A stretch of 64,000 nt of DNA, taken from Isochrysis galbana (lineage: Eukaryota; Haptophyta; Isochrysidales; Isochrysidaceae). The notes under the pieces are model-generated. The model saw nothing but the letters and a program-made list of their open reading frames with translations, was not told the origin of the DNA and did no database searches. Each line of letters starts with the position of its first letter. Position 1 is the first letter of the stretch. The stretch lies in the NCBI GenBank assembly GCA_018136815.1, contig CM030935.1:1996388-2060387 (forward strand), read 5' to 3'. Position numbers and translations under genes: made by a program. Shown here piece after piece: positions 31,086 to 43,025 of this stretch.

Positions 31086-33183
31086 ATGCCTATCTTCTTC
31101 GAGGGTGTGACGCTGGATGTACCTGAAGGAGTGAGCGCCGCAGTCCGAGACGGAAAACTGCACCTGAGTTTTGAAACTTTCACTGGCACCGTCTCTCTCT
31201 CGCCAGGGGTTGAAAAGAGCCGCGAGACGACTACATTCGAGTCTGTTTGCAGGGACAAGGCGCCATACGAGCGGCTGCGCCCCTCCAGCGAGACGCTCGT
31301 CAAGAAGCCTCGTACGAACGCCGCCATCACAGCCGACTGCAATTCTGAGCTCAGTGACGCTTTCTCATGTGCGGCGGAAGCCTCCGCAGGCATTGAGAGC
31401 ACCAGCAATCACAGCAATTTTATGTTCCCCAATGGTGGTCTCAGCCAAGACTCGGATCACGAGGATTTCAGAGACGACATGAGCGTGGGAGATTCGGATG
31501 GTGAGGATGACGCAGCCCTCTCATCACCTAAGCATTCGCTCCCGGACGGCTCGATCTCGGAAGATTGGGCAAAGGGGATAGACTCCTCGAATACGACATT
31601 AGGTGAAGCGCCCATTGGACGAGGTGAGCTAACAGATGCGAGCAATGTCGACAGTCAGCTCGAGAAGCGGCTCACGCGTTCAAGCAAGTGCTCGGGCACC
31701 ATTTCATCGTCCAGATGTGGCTTTGTCACTGTCCAAACCGACCAAGACGGAATTTCTTCATCGAGTGTGCAAGAACCTAAGGAGATGAAATCTCTCTCCC
31801 CGATGGCAACTTCCTTGAAGGAAACTCCCGCGCCCGCGCCCCTTGGCTGCAAGGACAACCTGGTTGTTGCCGGTGAAGCCTTCCCATTCCGTCGCGATGC
31901 GCCTCTCATGAAATGGGAGTGGCAGCCCATTCAAGCCACTGGCCAGGCGCCGCCACCGCGCTGGGCACATTGTGCAGCTGAGCTTGGAAGGAACATGCTG
32001 CTTTTTGGTGGTGATAATTTGGCAGAATGTGAGGGAGCCGACTCCAATGAGCGGCTCTCTGACCTGTATAGCTTCGATGCAGCTCAACTCCACTGGACCC
32101 GATGTCAAGATGCGCCTCAGGGGCGTGCGTGGCACACAGGCACTGCCGTGAGGGGCTCGCTTGACGGTGACTCTGATATCTTTCTTGTCTTTGGAGGCGA
32201 AACGGCCAAACAAGCGGTAAAGGCACGTGCGCAGACATCTAAGCTCCAATCCCTATCCTCGATGCTTTCGTATGACCCGGAGTTCGAGGTGTGGTACGAA
32301 GCAGTCGACCGAGGCCATCGCCCTTGTGGTCGATCTGGACACTCCGCAGTGATCCATACGGTGAATGGTGGTGGCGCCAAGATGCTCGTGTTCGGAGGCT
32401 TCTCTCACGGTAAGGAGCGAGCAAATCCAACGATGGTGTGAGTTATTTGTGATTGGGACACTGGCGAATGCGACATGCACCTCGCGGCCGAGGGCTATGT
32501 CGGTCACTCCAAGCGTTCTCGCCATCACATTCAAAGGCACCACCCCCATGCCCGTGAGACAATACCCGGCACGACGCATGCAATGACGAGCCCAGTCCCC
32601 GACTTGTGGCGCCATGCCCCGCTTGGCAGGATCACGGCGATTCGTTGAGCCCGAGCTGCATGAGCTCCTACCATCTGCGGACTGGGCCTGGCGCCGTCCC
32701 ATCAGCGGCGGACGTCCACCTCCCGGTTGTGCATACCACACAGCAACACGGCTATCACATGGCCGCGTGCTCGTTTTTGGCGGCAACGACGCAGAGTGCT
32801 CCTTTGCTCAGCCGCATATGCTTGCACTATCGACGATGGAGTGGACTCATCCCACGACAACCGGGGATGCGCCAGCCGCTCGCACCGGGCACGCAGCGGT
32901 TAGCCTAGATGGTGTACGCGTCCTCATCTACGGTGGATGGGACTACACTGCAAATGGAGTTGGGTACGATTTCCGCGACGATATCGCTATTTTAGACACG
33001 GACTCGTGGACATGGAGCCGGCCAACCGTGATGGGTGCTGCCCCGGCCGCGCGGGTCGGCCACTCGCTAGTGGCGCTGCCCACATGCGGCGACCGCGTTG
33101 AGCATGCGCTCTTCATGTTTGGTGGACGGGGCGAGGATGACAAGGCTCTCGGGGATCTCTACATGCTTCGACCCATTGCCTAA
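31086..33183 (+). CDS. Kelch-repeat protein, 2 exons
   Basis: Exons 31086-32409 and 32630-33183 give 625 aa. The intron (220 nt, GTAAGG...GGCAG) is phase 1 and joins LVFGGFSHG to SRRFVEPELHELLPSADWAW, restoring a kelch blade. Residues 1-270 are Ser/Asp/Glu-rich and disordered after a short N-terminal motif (MPIFFEGVTLDVPEGV). From about 275 there are five to six kelch units with paired PPPRWAHCAAEL, LLFGGD, RAWHTGTAV, LVFGGE, CGRSGHSAV, RVLVFGGND, ARTGHAAV, LIYGGWD, ARVGHSLVAL and LFMFGGRGED motifs. This is a beta-propeller, probably a protein-interaction scaffold. No partner domain (BTB, F-box) is visible. The function is unknown. The start is the first ATG. Confidence 0.85.
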
Positions 33184-33650
33184 ACCACTAGACTAACTAC
33201 TAAGTGTATGCAGGGTGACAACGGAGGAGCGAATGGAACGCCAATCAGATGAATGTGAGATGAGGGGAAGCTTCCGCCTTGTTGCTCGTCGGGAGGGGCA
33301 AAGGGATGCATAGCCTCCACCATCTAGTGCACCCTCCTCTAAGGCCGGCACCTTAAGACATCGGCTTTCTCCCTTAGTAGACGTGATGCACTCTATTCAT
33401 CTTCTCTTCCCACGGAGGGCATCGGCAAGGTGCCTTGCTCATCCACATGGCGTTCGTTCCCAGGGTTGCGGGCGACTATGCGCACGCACTGATGTTATAC
33501 TGCTTCAGACAAGGGAGGAGACTTGTGATTCGGGCGGGGTTGACGTCATAAAATATACTCTAGTGGGTGGGAGCAGCTCATCGTTAGTACAAGTACTACA
33601 AAGTAATAGAAAATAGTAGTAGTAGTATAATATACTTCTACAATAATTCA
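33184..33650. other. 3' flank, no gene recognised
   Basis: Spacer downstream of the kelch gene. It contains TAGTAG microsatellite and one ATACTCTAG motif near 33555. Confidence 0.4.
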
Positions 33651-34215
33651 TGTTACATCCTAGCCAACCCCACTAGGTGATTGGACACAACTTTTCCGTC
33701 CCGGAATCCCGCCATGCCTGACGAGCCAGGTGTCCGAGTGAGACCGGGGACCGGGGGGAGGGAGGGGGCACTGCCTCGTCCCCTCGATATTTGTCCTCCC
33801 CGGGTGATTTCGACGAGGTTTCGGCGCGCAGCCTGCCCGATTGGCGTGACCATCCGCCATCCGGGTGGCTCCTGTGGATCTGTGGATTTGTGGTTTCCGG
33901 CGGGGCCTCCCATCCGGATGGATCGTCGGAAACGGGCACGCACCGCGCCCGGTCTCGACTTGAAGTTGAGCTTTTTAAGCTTTTGCGAGTTTCGAGTCCA
34001 GCGTCTTTTGTCATTATCATTATCATTATTTGATTACGTTTTGTTGTGGTCGCCCAAGGGGGGGTCCGGGTCCTAATGGGCTCCGGATATGTGCTAGTTG
34101 GGTGTATTGGGAACTTTCTACCGAAAAGAAATCCTCAAATTTCCACAATCCACAAAATTCTGAGATGGTCATTTTTCACCCCTAAATACCTGTTTTACAG
34201 ATCTTTGACCGCCCT
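33651..34215 (-). mobile_element. Composite repeat: repeat D joined to the 3' end of Element I
   Basis: Read on the minus strand, the D sequence (from about 34215, TAGGGCGGTCAAAG, to GAAATCACCCGGGG near 33795) runs directly into the Element I 3' module: GGACAAATATCGAGGGG, GGCATGGCGGGATTCCGGG, CCAATCACCTAGTGGGG and GGATGTAACATG. So the Element I 3' end is also used by an element with a different 5' part. Confidence 0.65.
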
Positions 34216-34312
34216 ACAGCCGAAAGGCCCCAAATTTTGGTCAAAATTTTCGATCTCGATCGACCACCCAAATTTGACCAAAAATTGACAAAACTTACGG
34301 GATTGGTAATAT

Positions 34313-34437
34313 ACGAGCCATGCACTAATCGCGCACACCCCCATCGCGGGGGTTAGGGGCTCCGTTGTCGATGTGTCGATGGGGCTACGGTCCTACAGCA
34401 CTAAAGTTATGCCCAAACAACAAAAAAACTCTGACGA
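34313..34437 (+). repeat. Repeat J, copy 2, upstream of gene 34715
   Basis: GAGCCATGCACTAATCGCGC, CCCCCATCGCGGGGG, GGGGCTCCGTTG, GGGGCTACGGTCC, CAGCACTAAAGTTATG and AAAACTCTGACGAG match 22040-22168 block by block. It ends about 280 bp before the start codon of the next gene. Confidence 0.6.
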
Positions 34438-34714
34438 GTAGAGAGAGAAATAGAGAGTTGAGAGTTGTACTCTATTGATGTATTCATATATCCTAGAGTA
34501 GGAGTAATCGTACTAGTGCAGTATTCATAGTGATGACATTGGGCGCGGGGCGGAGAGAGAGAGAGTGAGAGAGAGAGAGAAGCGAGGAGAGAGACCCCTC
34601 CCCCGCGGGGCCCGCGATCGTCGTGGGGGACGCCTCTCGCGGTCGCGCACCGTCGCGCGAGCGCACCCGGGCCCGCACCCGCCACGCCCCCTTCCTCCCT
34701 CTCCTGCTGTTGCT

Positions 34715-37700
34715 ATGGAGCCAGCTGAAAGCAGCGCGGAGCTAGCATACCAAGAGGAGGAAGACAGCCAGCTCGAGCTCTTGATTGAGCTCAACTTTGA
34801 TGAACGTAAGCGAGAGGCTGACCGCTGCCCTTTGCATGCCTTCATCTTGCCTGCTCTCGATCGGTCCACCGAGCTGGCTGTGTCTCACCCAACCGCCACC
34901 TCACCTCACCACTCCCGATTCACTTCGCTTGCAGCCTTGGAGGACGAGGCGAGCTTGGGCGAGAGTTGGGACGACGAGGTGCGGGCGGGCGACCTGCCTA
35001 CACGCAATCTCACCTCGATTGTGGTCTTTGAGGCCATTGGGGATCGGCAGGCGCTCCGAGACCTCGAGGTTCTCGACGAACCGGATCCTCCTCGTCTCCA
35101 AATTGTCGGCCGGCTCACGCGTTCGAACGTTGCTGCTGGGGCGGCGGTCCAGGATCCGGATGCCCCTCTACTGCAATTCCTCGCTACGGAGTGGTCCGTA
35201 GAGTATGATGAGCTGAATGTGACGGTGTGGGCGAGCTCTGAGCATGCCGACTACCGCTTGTTGTCGCCTTGGGCGATTTACGATGGGTACTGGCAGACTC
35301 TCGAGCGAAGGACAGCGCTGGCTGCGCGCTCTATTGCACTGCTCCTAGAAAATGCAGAGTTAACCTACAAACAGCTTTTGCGTCTAGTGGTTGGCCTGAA
35401 CACGTCGGAGCCTGGCTCACTTAAGCTGAAGTCCGAGGAGATGTTGGAGCATGGGCGTTTTGTGCTGGACCAGATTGAAAATACCGATGGCCTCAGTGGG
35501 TGTCGCGCGCTTGGTGGGCTTCGGAATGCTCTACAGCTATCGTCAGCTCGAGATACAAACGATGCCGTAAGCGATGATAGGGGTCAAGTCGCACCGGGAA
35601 AGCAAGCGCAAGCTGCAACTGAGGCGAGTGATGGGAATAAGCGACAGCGTCGTGCTCCTGGGAAATTTCAGTTCAAGGAGGAGCCAGAGTCACGGAAACG
35701 ACCAAGTTTGCCTAAGAGGGAAAACGGACGACAATTTAGGGCAGACGGGGCCAACCGGCTGAGAGGTAAACAGAGTCTATCTAGCAAGGATCGTGGACGC
35801 TATGGCGCTCGTGCTCTGAAGGCAGTAAATGAGCATGACTGTGATGGGCCAGAAAAGCCTCAAACAGCATACACATACTTTCACCGTCACACGCGCGACG
35901 CGTTGAAGGCAGAAGCCGCAGCAGCGGTGAAGGCTCAGGATTCTAGCATGGAAATTTGCCTTTCATTTGGCGAGGTTGCGAGCGCCGTCACACAGCGGTG
36001 GAAAAAGGCAACCAAAGCGGAACGTGAGGTTTTTGAGGAGATCGCTGCTGCCGATCGCGAACGTTACGCTCTTGAGATTCGAGCGCTCGAGACAGAACGA
36101 GCTCGCGTTGGACGCGGGCGGAAGCGCTCGTCTGAAGCTATCGGGATGTCCGACGCACCATCCGCTAGAGACGACAGCAACTGTGGCGGCGACGCCACAC
36201 CTGACGGTAGTCACCGCTCCAAGGAAGGTGAGGCGCATGGGCATGGTCGGAGATCAAGTGCCGAGCTTGGATCGGCCCCCGTATTTCCAATGGACGACGC
36301 CTTGCTCATCAGGAAGGAGCAGGCGTATCGAGCGTACCTAGTAGCCTCCGGTCGAAACCTTGCCCCAGATCTTGGAGACGACCCAACTAGGACGAATGGG
36401 CACCGGACGCAGCCAGCCTTTGTATATCCACCTACTCTACGCCCTTATCCACCCAGGCGATTGCCGCCGTTACCCTGCCTGCCGGAGGCATCACCCCTCC
36501 GGCTGAGTGTAGAACTCGAGTACCCAGCTCTCACACGCTTACTGATGTTGTGGGACATGTGTGCGCACCTGGCGGACGCATTCCAGCTAGCCCCACGTTG
36601 CATGCCCCTGCATGCTCTTGGGCATGCTCTTAGCTGTGCAACCGCATTGGACTTTTCGCTCGTCACACAGCTGCACTGTGCGATGCTGCGGGTCATCGCG
36701 CGCGACCGTCAGACAGACGAAGAATGGCGCACATGGGCGAAGACTGTGCAAGGCGCGCACCTACACCTAACATGGCCAGCGTTGATGGGTCAGCTCCTAG
36801 CTAGTGCCGACGATTTTGCTTGCTATTCCAATGAAACCTCCTCGGTAGTGTCCAAGGCACTTAGCGGCAAAGAGTGGGTCGCACTGACACCAACAGCGCG
36901 TGTCGAGATACTCGGATGGCTAGCAGACCGCGCACTCCAGGTGACACCTTCTCTCCTATGCATTGGCGGTGGGGTGGTAGTTTTCAATCGTACACTTGCC
37001 CGAGTCACCTCCAAGAGGTGGCGCGAGGCCGGCGTGAAGAGGCAGGTGGAATGCTTGCGGATGCGGCGGCTTGTAGGGAAGAGCGCGGTGTCAGTAGCCT
37101 TGATTCACATCTTCCCAATGTCGTGCTTCCCCGATGATTCCTCAGACTGACACGATCCGACGCCACCTTGACCGTTCGGCCGACGGCGTGGCTAGCACGC
37201 GAAAGGAACGTGCTGCTGTTGTTATACAGGAAGAGGGTCTGGCGATCGCGGAAAAGGAAGCGAGGCTACGATTGGCCGAGATTCTTGAGCACTCCGCTGC
37301 CGCCAACGGTCGCGCGGCAGCAGCTCAGAGTGCTGAAGCAGAGGCTGCGCAGCGGGCCACCATCGGCAAGCTCGAGAACGACCTCGCGATATTGAGGAGC
37401 AAGCGGCGAGATCTTGATGTAGTCTTGGAAGGCATGTCCCTCCGATCTGATGTGCTTGGTGTCGATCGCTACGGCCGCGTCTATAGGCTGCTAGGGGGTC
37501 CTCTTTGCGCCTCCCTGCTTCTGCAACTACCCGAGTCTGCGGCATCCATTCCGAACCCCCCAAGCATAGCCATCCGGGCCGTTTCAGACGAGGCTTGCTG
37601 TTCGAGCGATGGCGCATGGGAGGAGATAAGCGGGCACGAAACACTTCGGAATTTGATCGAAGCACTTCACCCAGATGGGATACGCGAAGGTCCGCTCCGC

Positions 37701-39161
37701 ATCGCGCTCGCGCGAGTTCTCCAACCTACTCTGGATGCGGCGTTTGACACAACATGTCAGCGTACTCACAGCGCTCATAGTATACATGACGTGCCTGATA
37801 GCACGAGAACGAGCGGAGGCGGGAAATGCTCCGCGGGTAGCCCTTCGGGCGGATCCAGCTGGCCGAATGACACGAGGGCGGTGACCATTGCCAATGGAGC
37901 TGATAAGCCTGCAGCCGCCGCGGATTCACAGCGAACTGAACGCCAACAGCGCGCCGCTGCTAGCTTGTGCACTGCCTTGCTCAACGGCAAGGTCATCGAG
38001 CCGCTGGATAAGGGCGCGGCCATGGCCAAGGCACTTCTGGAGAGCTATGCTAATGTCCCACCGAGCACCTCCTCGAGCACTGAGGCAGGTCCGCTCGTCA
38101 ATTCATCAGGAGCTGGAATGTGCAAGGCAGTGGCTGCAGCCGTTGCATCGAGGCTCGCTCGCTTTGTATCTGCAGTCAACGCTCGTGCTGCAAACATCGT
38201 CGCATCTGACGAGGTCCGGGCTTCTATGCTGCGTGGTACGGCCGCCAGGGTTAGTGAGATCGCAGACATTGAATACTTGTCACAGCTGCCACCGTTGCCA
38301 TCGCCACTTGCCCAGGCATTTGAGCGGCTACGGTACGCCATTCTCGAGCTTGAAGACAGGCTCAATGGTGCGGGCGCGTGCTGGTTGGACCACATGCCAC
38401 TGGGACGCTCATGGACGGCACATGTGCATAAGGCATGTGAACCTGTCGAGCTCAGCGCTGCGCTCATTGTGCTCGAGGATGTGATTGCTCCTCATGCGCG
38501 TTCACAAGAGTGGGACACTGAGTGCGCCGCAAGTTGGCGAGGGGAGGTGCAACACGCAACCACTATTGCAGCAGTAGCTACTTGCTTGGTCCTCCTGGAC
38601 GATGTTTGCTGCGACTGGGAAACCCTGGAAAAGGTAGGTGATCAACCAAACGACGCCAAGAAAGCGGCAGCAGCTCGATCTGTCAAGCGGTCTCCTCGAC
38701 CGCCACGAGCGCGACTAGACGAGGCCGACTTCGCTCGCACCCGCGGTACGACACTAGGGCTAGTAAGGTGGTGCTCGCATAGCCCTTCCCCGCAGATTGA
38801 ATTGCGTGCAATTGTCGAGGGTGAGCTCTTCCGATTGATTCCGCACCCTCGTGGCGGGTGGGAATCAGAGCACCTGGGCATGGCGCCGCTAGTCGACTTG
38901 CACGGGCTGACTGTCAGCGAGGTGCGAGGCGTACGCGTCACGGCTTGGTACGAGGAGGAGGTCGAGGAGGGTGAAGTACGAGACGTACCCTACTCGGGGG
39001 TGGTGATCGACGCCTCGGGGTGCCAAACTGGGAAGCGAGGCATGAAAGTGCGTTTCGATTCGGCGCTCGACAAAAACGGAAATCCTGAAGTTCTGAATAT
39101 CGGCAATGATGATGAGTGGCTGTATGGCTTACACTATTCCAAGCCCGATAAGAAATTTTGA
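34715..39161 (+). CDS. Chromatin protein with RFTS-like, HMG-box, DDT and WHIM regions, 2 exons
   Basis: Exons 34715-36940 and 37146-39161 give 1413 aa. The intron (205 nt) is phase 0 and falls inside the WHIM1 region (LGWLADRALQ|TDTIRRHLD). In order: an RFTS-like region (about 25-215; CPLHAFILPALD, LQIVGRLTR, ELNVTVWASSEHADYRLLSP) as in DNMT1 and plant DDT/RFD proteins; an HMG box (about 378-458; KPQTAYTYFHRHTRDALKAE, EVASAVTQRWKKATKAEREV); a DDT domain (about 598-660; LEYPALTRLLMLWDMCAHLA); WHIM1 (about 715-755; LTPTARVEILGWLAD); a coiled coil; and WHIM3/WSD (about 840-860; DVLGVDRYGRVYRLLGG). DDT plus WHIM is the signature of ISWI partners (Acf1/BAZ/WSTF type), so a nucleosome-remodelling subunit is likely. 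The C-terminus (about 1310-1400) has a Tudor-like strand pattern. There is no PHD or bromodomain. Confidence 0.82.
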
Positions 39162-39400
39162 TCACGATCCGCATGGCGCCGCGGTGGTGCAAGACGCTCC
39201 CTACATGACCACTTAGACAAACAAATACTTGTCACATGCTTGCTCATGCACATTGAGGCACAGCCAGCCCCCTGCAACACATCAGTCTGAGGAGCAAAGC
39301 TTGAAACCCAAGAAGACAAAAAAAATATAATGGTAATTGTTACTGGGTGGGGCGCGGACGCTGGCATGGCGGTGGCGGGTGGCGGTGTATGGTAGAAAAA
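39162..39400. other. 3' flank, nothing recognised
   Basis: Short spacer between the chromatin gene and the next repeat. Confidence 0.4.
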
Positions 39401-39540
39401 AACCTTTTATTATTCTCGCCTCACACGTGGCACGGGGTCATGTTCTGGTAGCCACGCCCCTTCCCCTCCCTCACCCTCACTCCCCGCCCTGCGGCAACTC
39501 CTCTCGGGTGGTGGGCAATTGTGGCAGTTTGCAGTGTAGC
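39398..39540 (-). mobile_element. Tail B fragment (3' end of a LINE/SINE family)
   Basis: Reverse sense: AAAAACCTTTTATTATTCTC, GCCTCACACGTGGC, GTAGCCACGCCCC and CGCCCTGCGGCAACTCC. The tail faces left. No target duplication was identified. Confidence 0.6.
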
Positions 39541-39708
39541 GGATGGAAGGCAGCACCGTGTGGAAGCGCGCATGAGGAGAGGGGACACCGGGCATGGGAG
39601 CGTAGAGAGGCGGAGCAGGGGACACGAAGTTGGGCGAAGTGCTGGGGCCTCGGATGGCGCATGGAGCAGACGGGGGGATGGGGACGGGGCACTCAGCGGC
39701 GATCGGGC

Positions 39709-40036
39709 AACTAAGTTTATACTTGGTTCGCCCATGGCTCCGCTCACCGGAAAATATGTAAGTCCCGCACCTGTTTACAGGAGAAGTCGGGACTGAGGAC
39801 GCCGCCAGCCCGGTAGGCATAGGAGGAAGAGGGGAACGGATCACCGGGGGGGGGGCGCGGGCCACCGACCATATCTAAGCCCTTTTCCCCTATCCCCCTA
39901 GTAGTGCACGGGGGGAGTCGCCTGATGGCGGGGGGGAAAGGAGGGCCGGGAGAGAGGGGGTGTAGAAAGTTTTGCTGCGTGAGTAGAAAGTAGAGGGTCC
40001 ACGGCCGCGTGTGCGGTGAGACTATTAAGAAGTTAA
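39709..40036 (+). mobile_element. Element II fragment
   Basis: The palindrome AACTAAGTTTATACTTGGTT (39709-39728) is followed by CGCCCATGGCTCCGCTCACC, with the G-run hairpin and middle deleted. The 3' half then continues with GTCCCGCACCTGTTTACAGG, CCCTAGTAGTGCACGG and GTGAGACTATTAAGAAGTTA. Compare 10460-11341. Confidence 0.7.
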
Positions 40037-41041
40037 TCAGCGGCGATCGGGCGCGCGACGCAGCAGCAAGAACGAGTGCTTGGGTGGTACCTGGTCGGTG
40101 GGTGTGTCTTCACGTTGGCGCTTCGGCCACAAGGGCGTGTCCATGGGCAATGGGCGGATCGCCCGCTGCGGCGGTCTGGGCGACGGACGGGAGAGGAGGG
40201 GAGCGCGCGGCGGGCGCGCATCTGCCCATGAAACCCCAGCTTTTTAAAATTGGAAATAAGGGCGGCCGCTAGATAGACATAGGGACAATACGATAGCAGG
40301 CCCGTGCGGGCGTGGAAACGCGGCCCGCGGCCGCTAGGGTCTAGGGTGTGGGCCAGAGGGTTGACAGCTCAGCTTATGCCAAATGATAGATGGCAGAGCG
40401 CGCAATGCGCAATGCGCAGAGCGTGACTTTGCGACGCGTGACGGCACGGTTAGCGTGCCCCGATGGGGAGGGCGCCTCGCCCCCATTGGCCCTATTATAA
40501 CAGTAGGTTGCCCGTGACCGATATAGGCAGTAGCCCGGAACCATCATTTTTTAGAATTTGAATTTGGCTCCCTTCTCGCTCTAGGTCCAGTTGTAGCCAT
40601 TGTGCGGTTGTGGTTGTGTGTGCGATCAAGCAAGGCTAAGTTAGTGCAGAATTAGTGGAGCCGCACGCGGTTCTGAGCATACAATGAATCTCTCCGATCG
40701 CACATTGCACACTCGAAGGCTTCGGAAATGTGAGCACGCACGTTGCGTGGCATGTTGTCAATGCCGGCCTTCGTGTGGGAAGTTGCAGCAGAAACAGTGG
40801 CAAAGACAACATTCGTAAGCGTTGGTGGCAAGGCCTCATCAAGCAAACAAAGGCAAAAATTTGAGCGTTTCGGGTCGTGAAGGCGTTGGCCTGAGATGGC
40901 GCATCTGCAATAGGGCGCGAAACAATAAATGGAGGAAATGAGGAAATGAGACGTAGGACAGGAAATAGGCACCAGGGAACTTTCGGCTGTCAGCCAAAAG
41001 AATACCAAGTGGCAAAGACCTCCAGCCTACACACGATTGGC
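40037..41041. other. No gene recognised
   Basis: 40037-40250 is GC-rich and 40250-40640 carries short repeats (GCGCAATGCGCAATGCGCAG). The minus frames of 68-118 codons at 40636-41066 show no family and probably lie in the 3' region of the following minus-strand gene. Confidence 0.4.
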
Positions 41042-42400
41042 TCATAGTGAAAACCGCGAACGCCATCGCGATCGCGATCTCACACAGCGCCGTGAATACT
41101 CCGTAGGGAAACCTACTGACCTGCCACGAAAGACGACATTCATGATGAAAGCCGCGTCGTCAAAGGAGATAGGCCAGGCCTGCGGGGAATCCCACCCGCT
41201 CAAGTCTCGAGGTGGAATCTTCACAGGGTCAAGCGTTGATGTTGTTGAAGGATTCTTCTGGGGAACCTTCATTCGATGCTCTTCTGATTCGATCGAGCCC
41301 TCGCGGGAGTTGCTTTGGATAGTCTTCACCTTGCGCCCCTTGCGCCCCTTACACATCCCCAGCAGCACCTCATTTTCAAACTGTTGAAAGATTCTACGCT
41401 GATAATTCACAGTGAGAGTGGGTAGTGACATGTTGGGCATTCGTGTCGTTCCGTCTTGGAGCAAGTCAATGGCGCGCGTGGCGAGTGCGGCGCCGAAGGC
41501 AGCCGGTACAGGTGGTAAGACGGGCAAAATGCGAACACGAAACGTTGGCTGCGTGCCGAGTTCGGCAGCATTCGCCCCCTCTGGCATTGGTAGGAGGCCT
41601 ACCCTTTGCTTCTCTGATGAATACACGCACTCAATGCGATGCTCGAGCGCATTCCACCAGTCTGCGGCCTCTCCAGCAGGCGCCTCATCCTTCAGGTACT
41701 TCGATAGACTGGTCGCTATCGGATCGCCCAGCACATCGGCGAGAGGAGTAACAAGCAGGGTACCACAGTCTGCCTTGCCACCTGCACCGAGGGCACTTAA
41801 TACGCGAAGGCCTGTTTTGATACAGTGGGCCTGCAACTCGGCCTTAGTTTTGAGATCATCGATCGCATCAATCACCAATGCTGGTTCACCTTCAAGAAGT
41901 TTGTCGGCAATCTTGGCGCAGAACAGAGACACCCGCGCGTCAATATCTGCCTCAGGGTCTACAGCAAGAAGGGCTGCTCGGAGCGCTACGGCCTTCGGTG
42001 TGCCCACGTCCTGTCTGGTTGCAGTCGCATGCCGATTAAGGGAAGAGAGCGTGACCTGGTCGAAATCAACCAGGCGAAGGCGTCGGACGCCACTACGGAA
42101 CAGCAGATGCGCCGCATGGCTCCCCACCCCTCCGAGGCCGATGACAACCACAAGCGGCTGCTGGTGGATGCTCCTCTTCCTCCCGACAGCTAGGGAGAGC
42201 TTTGGCGAGAGCACGATGGGTCTCCGACGCCAGGCGTAGAGGCCAATCGATGAAATAGTGAGCGCAGCGGCCGTGAGCCAACGCGTCACGTCTGCTGACG
42301 CCAGCATGCGGCACCTCGGCACGTGAGGCCCGAGGGAGAGGAGAGGGCGACGGCGAGGGTTGGCGCCGAGCGGACTGGCTGCCCCAAGGAGAGACCACAC
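41042..42400 (-). CDS. tRNA threonylcarbamoyladenosine dehydratase (TcdA/Tcd1-like)
   Basis: 452 aa in a single exon. The E1-like enzyme uses ATP to dehydrate t6A to cyclic t6A at position 37 of ANN-decoding tRNAs. The ATP-binding motif VVVIGLGGVGSHAAHLL lies at 84-100 (GxGGVGS 88-94). It is followed by RLRLVDFDQVTLSSLNRHA, the conserved GTPKAVAL and the DAIDDLKTKAEL block, ADCGTLLVTPLADVLGDPIA and ECVYSSEKQ. A hydrophobic helix at 41-57 precedes the catalytic domain, as the membrane anchor does in yeast Tcd1/Tcd2. An upstream Arg-rich stretch suggests mitochondrial outer-membrane placement. The C-terminal ~90 residues after the dehydratase core are basic and variable, ending at WPISFDDAAFIMNVVFRGR and an Arg/Ser tail. 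Confidence 0.9.
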   Translation of the reverse strand: MWSLLGAASPLGANPRRRPLLSLGPHVPRCRMLASADVTRWLTAAALTISSIGLYAWRRRPIVLSPKLSLAVGRKRSIHQQPLVVVIGLGGVGSHAAHLLFRSGVRRLRLVDFDQVTLSSLNRHATATRQDVGTPKAVALRAALLAVDPEADIDARVSLFCAKIADKLLEGEPALVIDAIDDLKTKAELQAHCIKTGLRVLSALGAGGKADCGTLLVTPLADVLGDPIATSLSKYLKDEAPAGEAADWWNALEHRIECVYSSEKQRVGLLPMPEGANAAELGTQPTFRVRILPVLPPVPAAFGAALATRAIDLLQDGTTRMPNMSLPTLTVNYQRRIFQQFENEVLLGMCKGRKGRKVKTIQSNSREGSIESEEHRMKVPQKNPSTTSTLDPVKIPPRDLSGWDSPQAWPISFDDAAFIMNVVFRGRSVGFPTEYSRRCVRSRSRWRSRFSL

Positions 42401-43025
42401 TCCTCCGCTAATTTTAAGCTTACCCTAGAGCTAGCTAGTACGTACGTCAGTTCACTCGTTCATACTACTCTACTTCAAAGTTCACACTAACACTAGGATA
42501 GAGGATAGGCTAAGCTCCTATGCGCAGGTGGCTTGCATTGCCTCTAAGAGATATATTTAGCGCTACTAGGCCTACGTACAGCACACTAAGGGAATGGGAG
42601 GGAGGGCGAACCGAAAAAATCTTCTTATTAATCTCAACTCTCACCGGCTCACCGGGCCCTCAGCCCTGAGCCCTGAGTGAGGAGACGAGACTCGACGAGC
42701 GACAAGAGCCGCGTCGGCGCGCTCCATCGCAACCAAGTATCAAGTATAAACTTAATTGCCGTTGGCCCCGCGGAAGACGGCCTCTCGAAGCGTCTTTTTT
42801 GGGCAGTGCTTGATTTTCCAGTATGTTGGTGCCGTCAAGGGTCAAGGTGTCAAGGTCAAGGGTCAAGGGTGACGCGTGACGCGCGTGCGCGTGCGCACCG
42901 TCGCGTTTCCCGACTGCCAGAAGACGACGTCATGTCAGCAGCAAGGAGGATGACCGCAATGAAACCCTGATCGACTTCGTTGAGAGAGCTACGGTGGACG
43001 GTGGACGCTCAGCAGCAGGCTTACA
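42401..43025. other. Promoter side of the dehydratase gene and repeat pieces
   Basis: CATACTACTCTACTT near 42460-42475 is a TACTC motif upstream of the minus-strand gene. A palindrome variant lies at 42731-42757, preceded by CGCGTCGGCGCGCTCCATCG, which also precedes the palindrome at 44387. No gene was recognised. Confidence 0.4.

Noticed and set aside
37134..38484. Separate gene on another frame within the chromatin protein
   Set aside because: The 198-codon frame at 37888-38484 is a shadow of the main frame, which carries the DDT/WHIM motifs.
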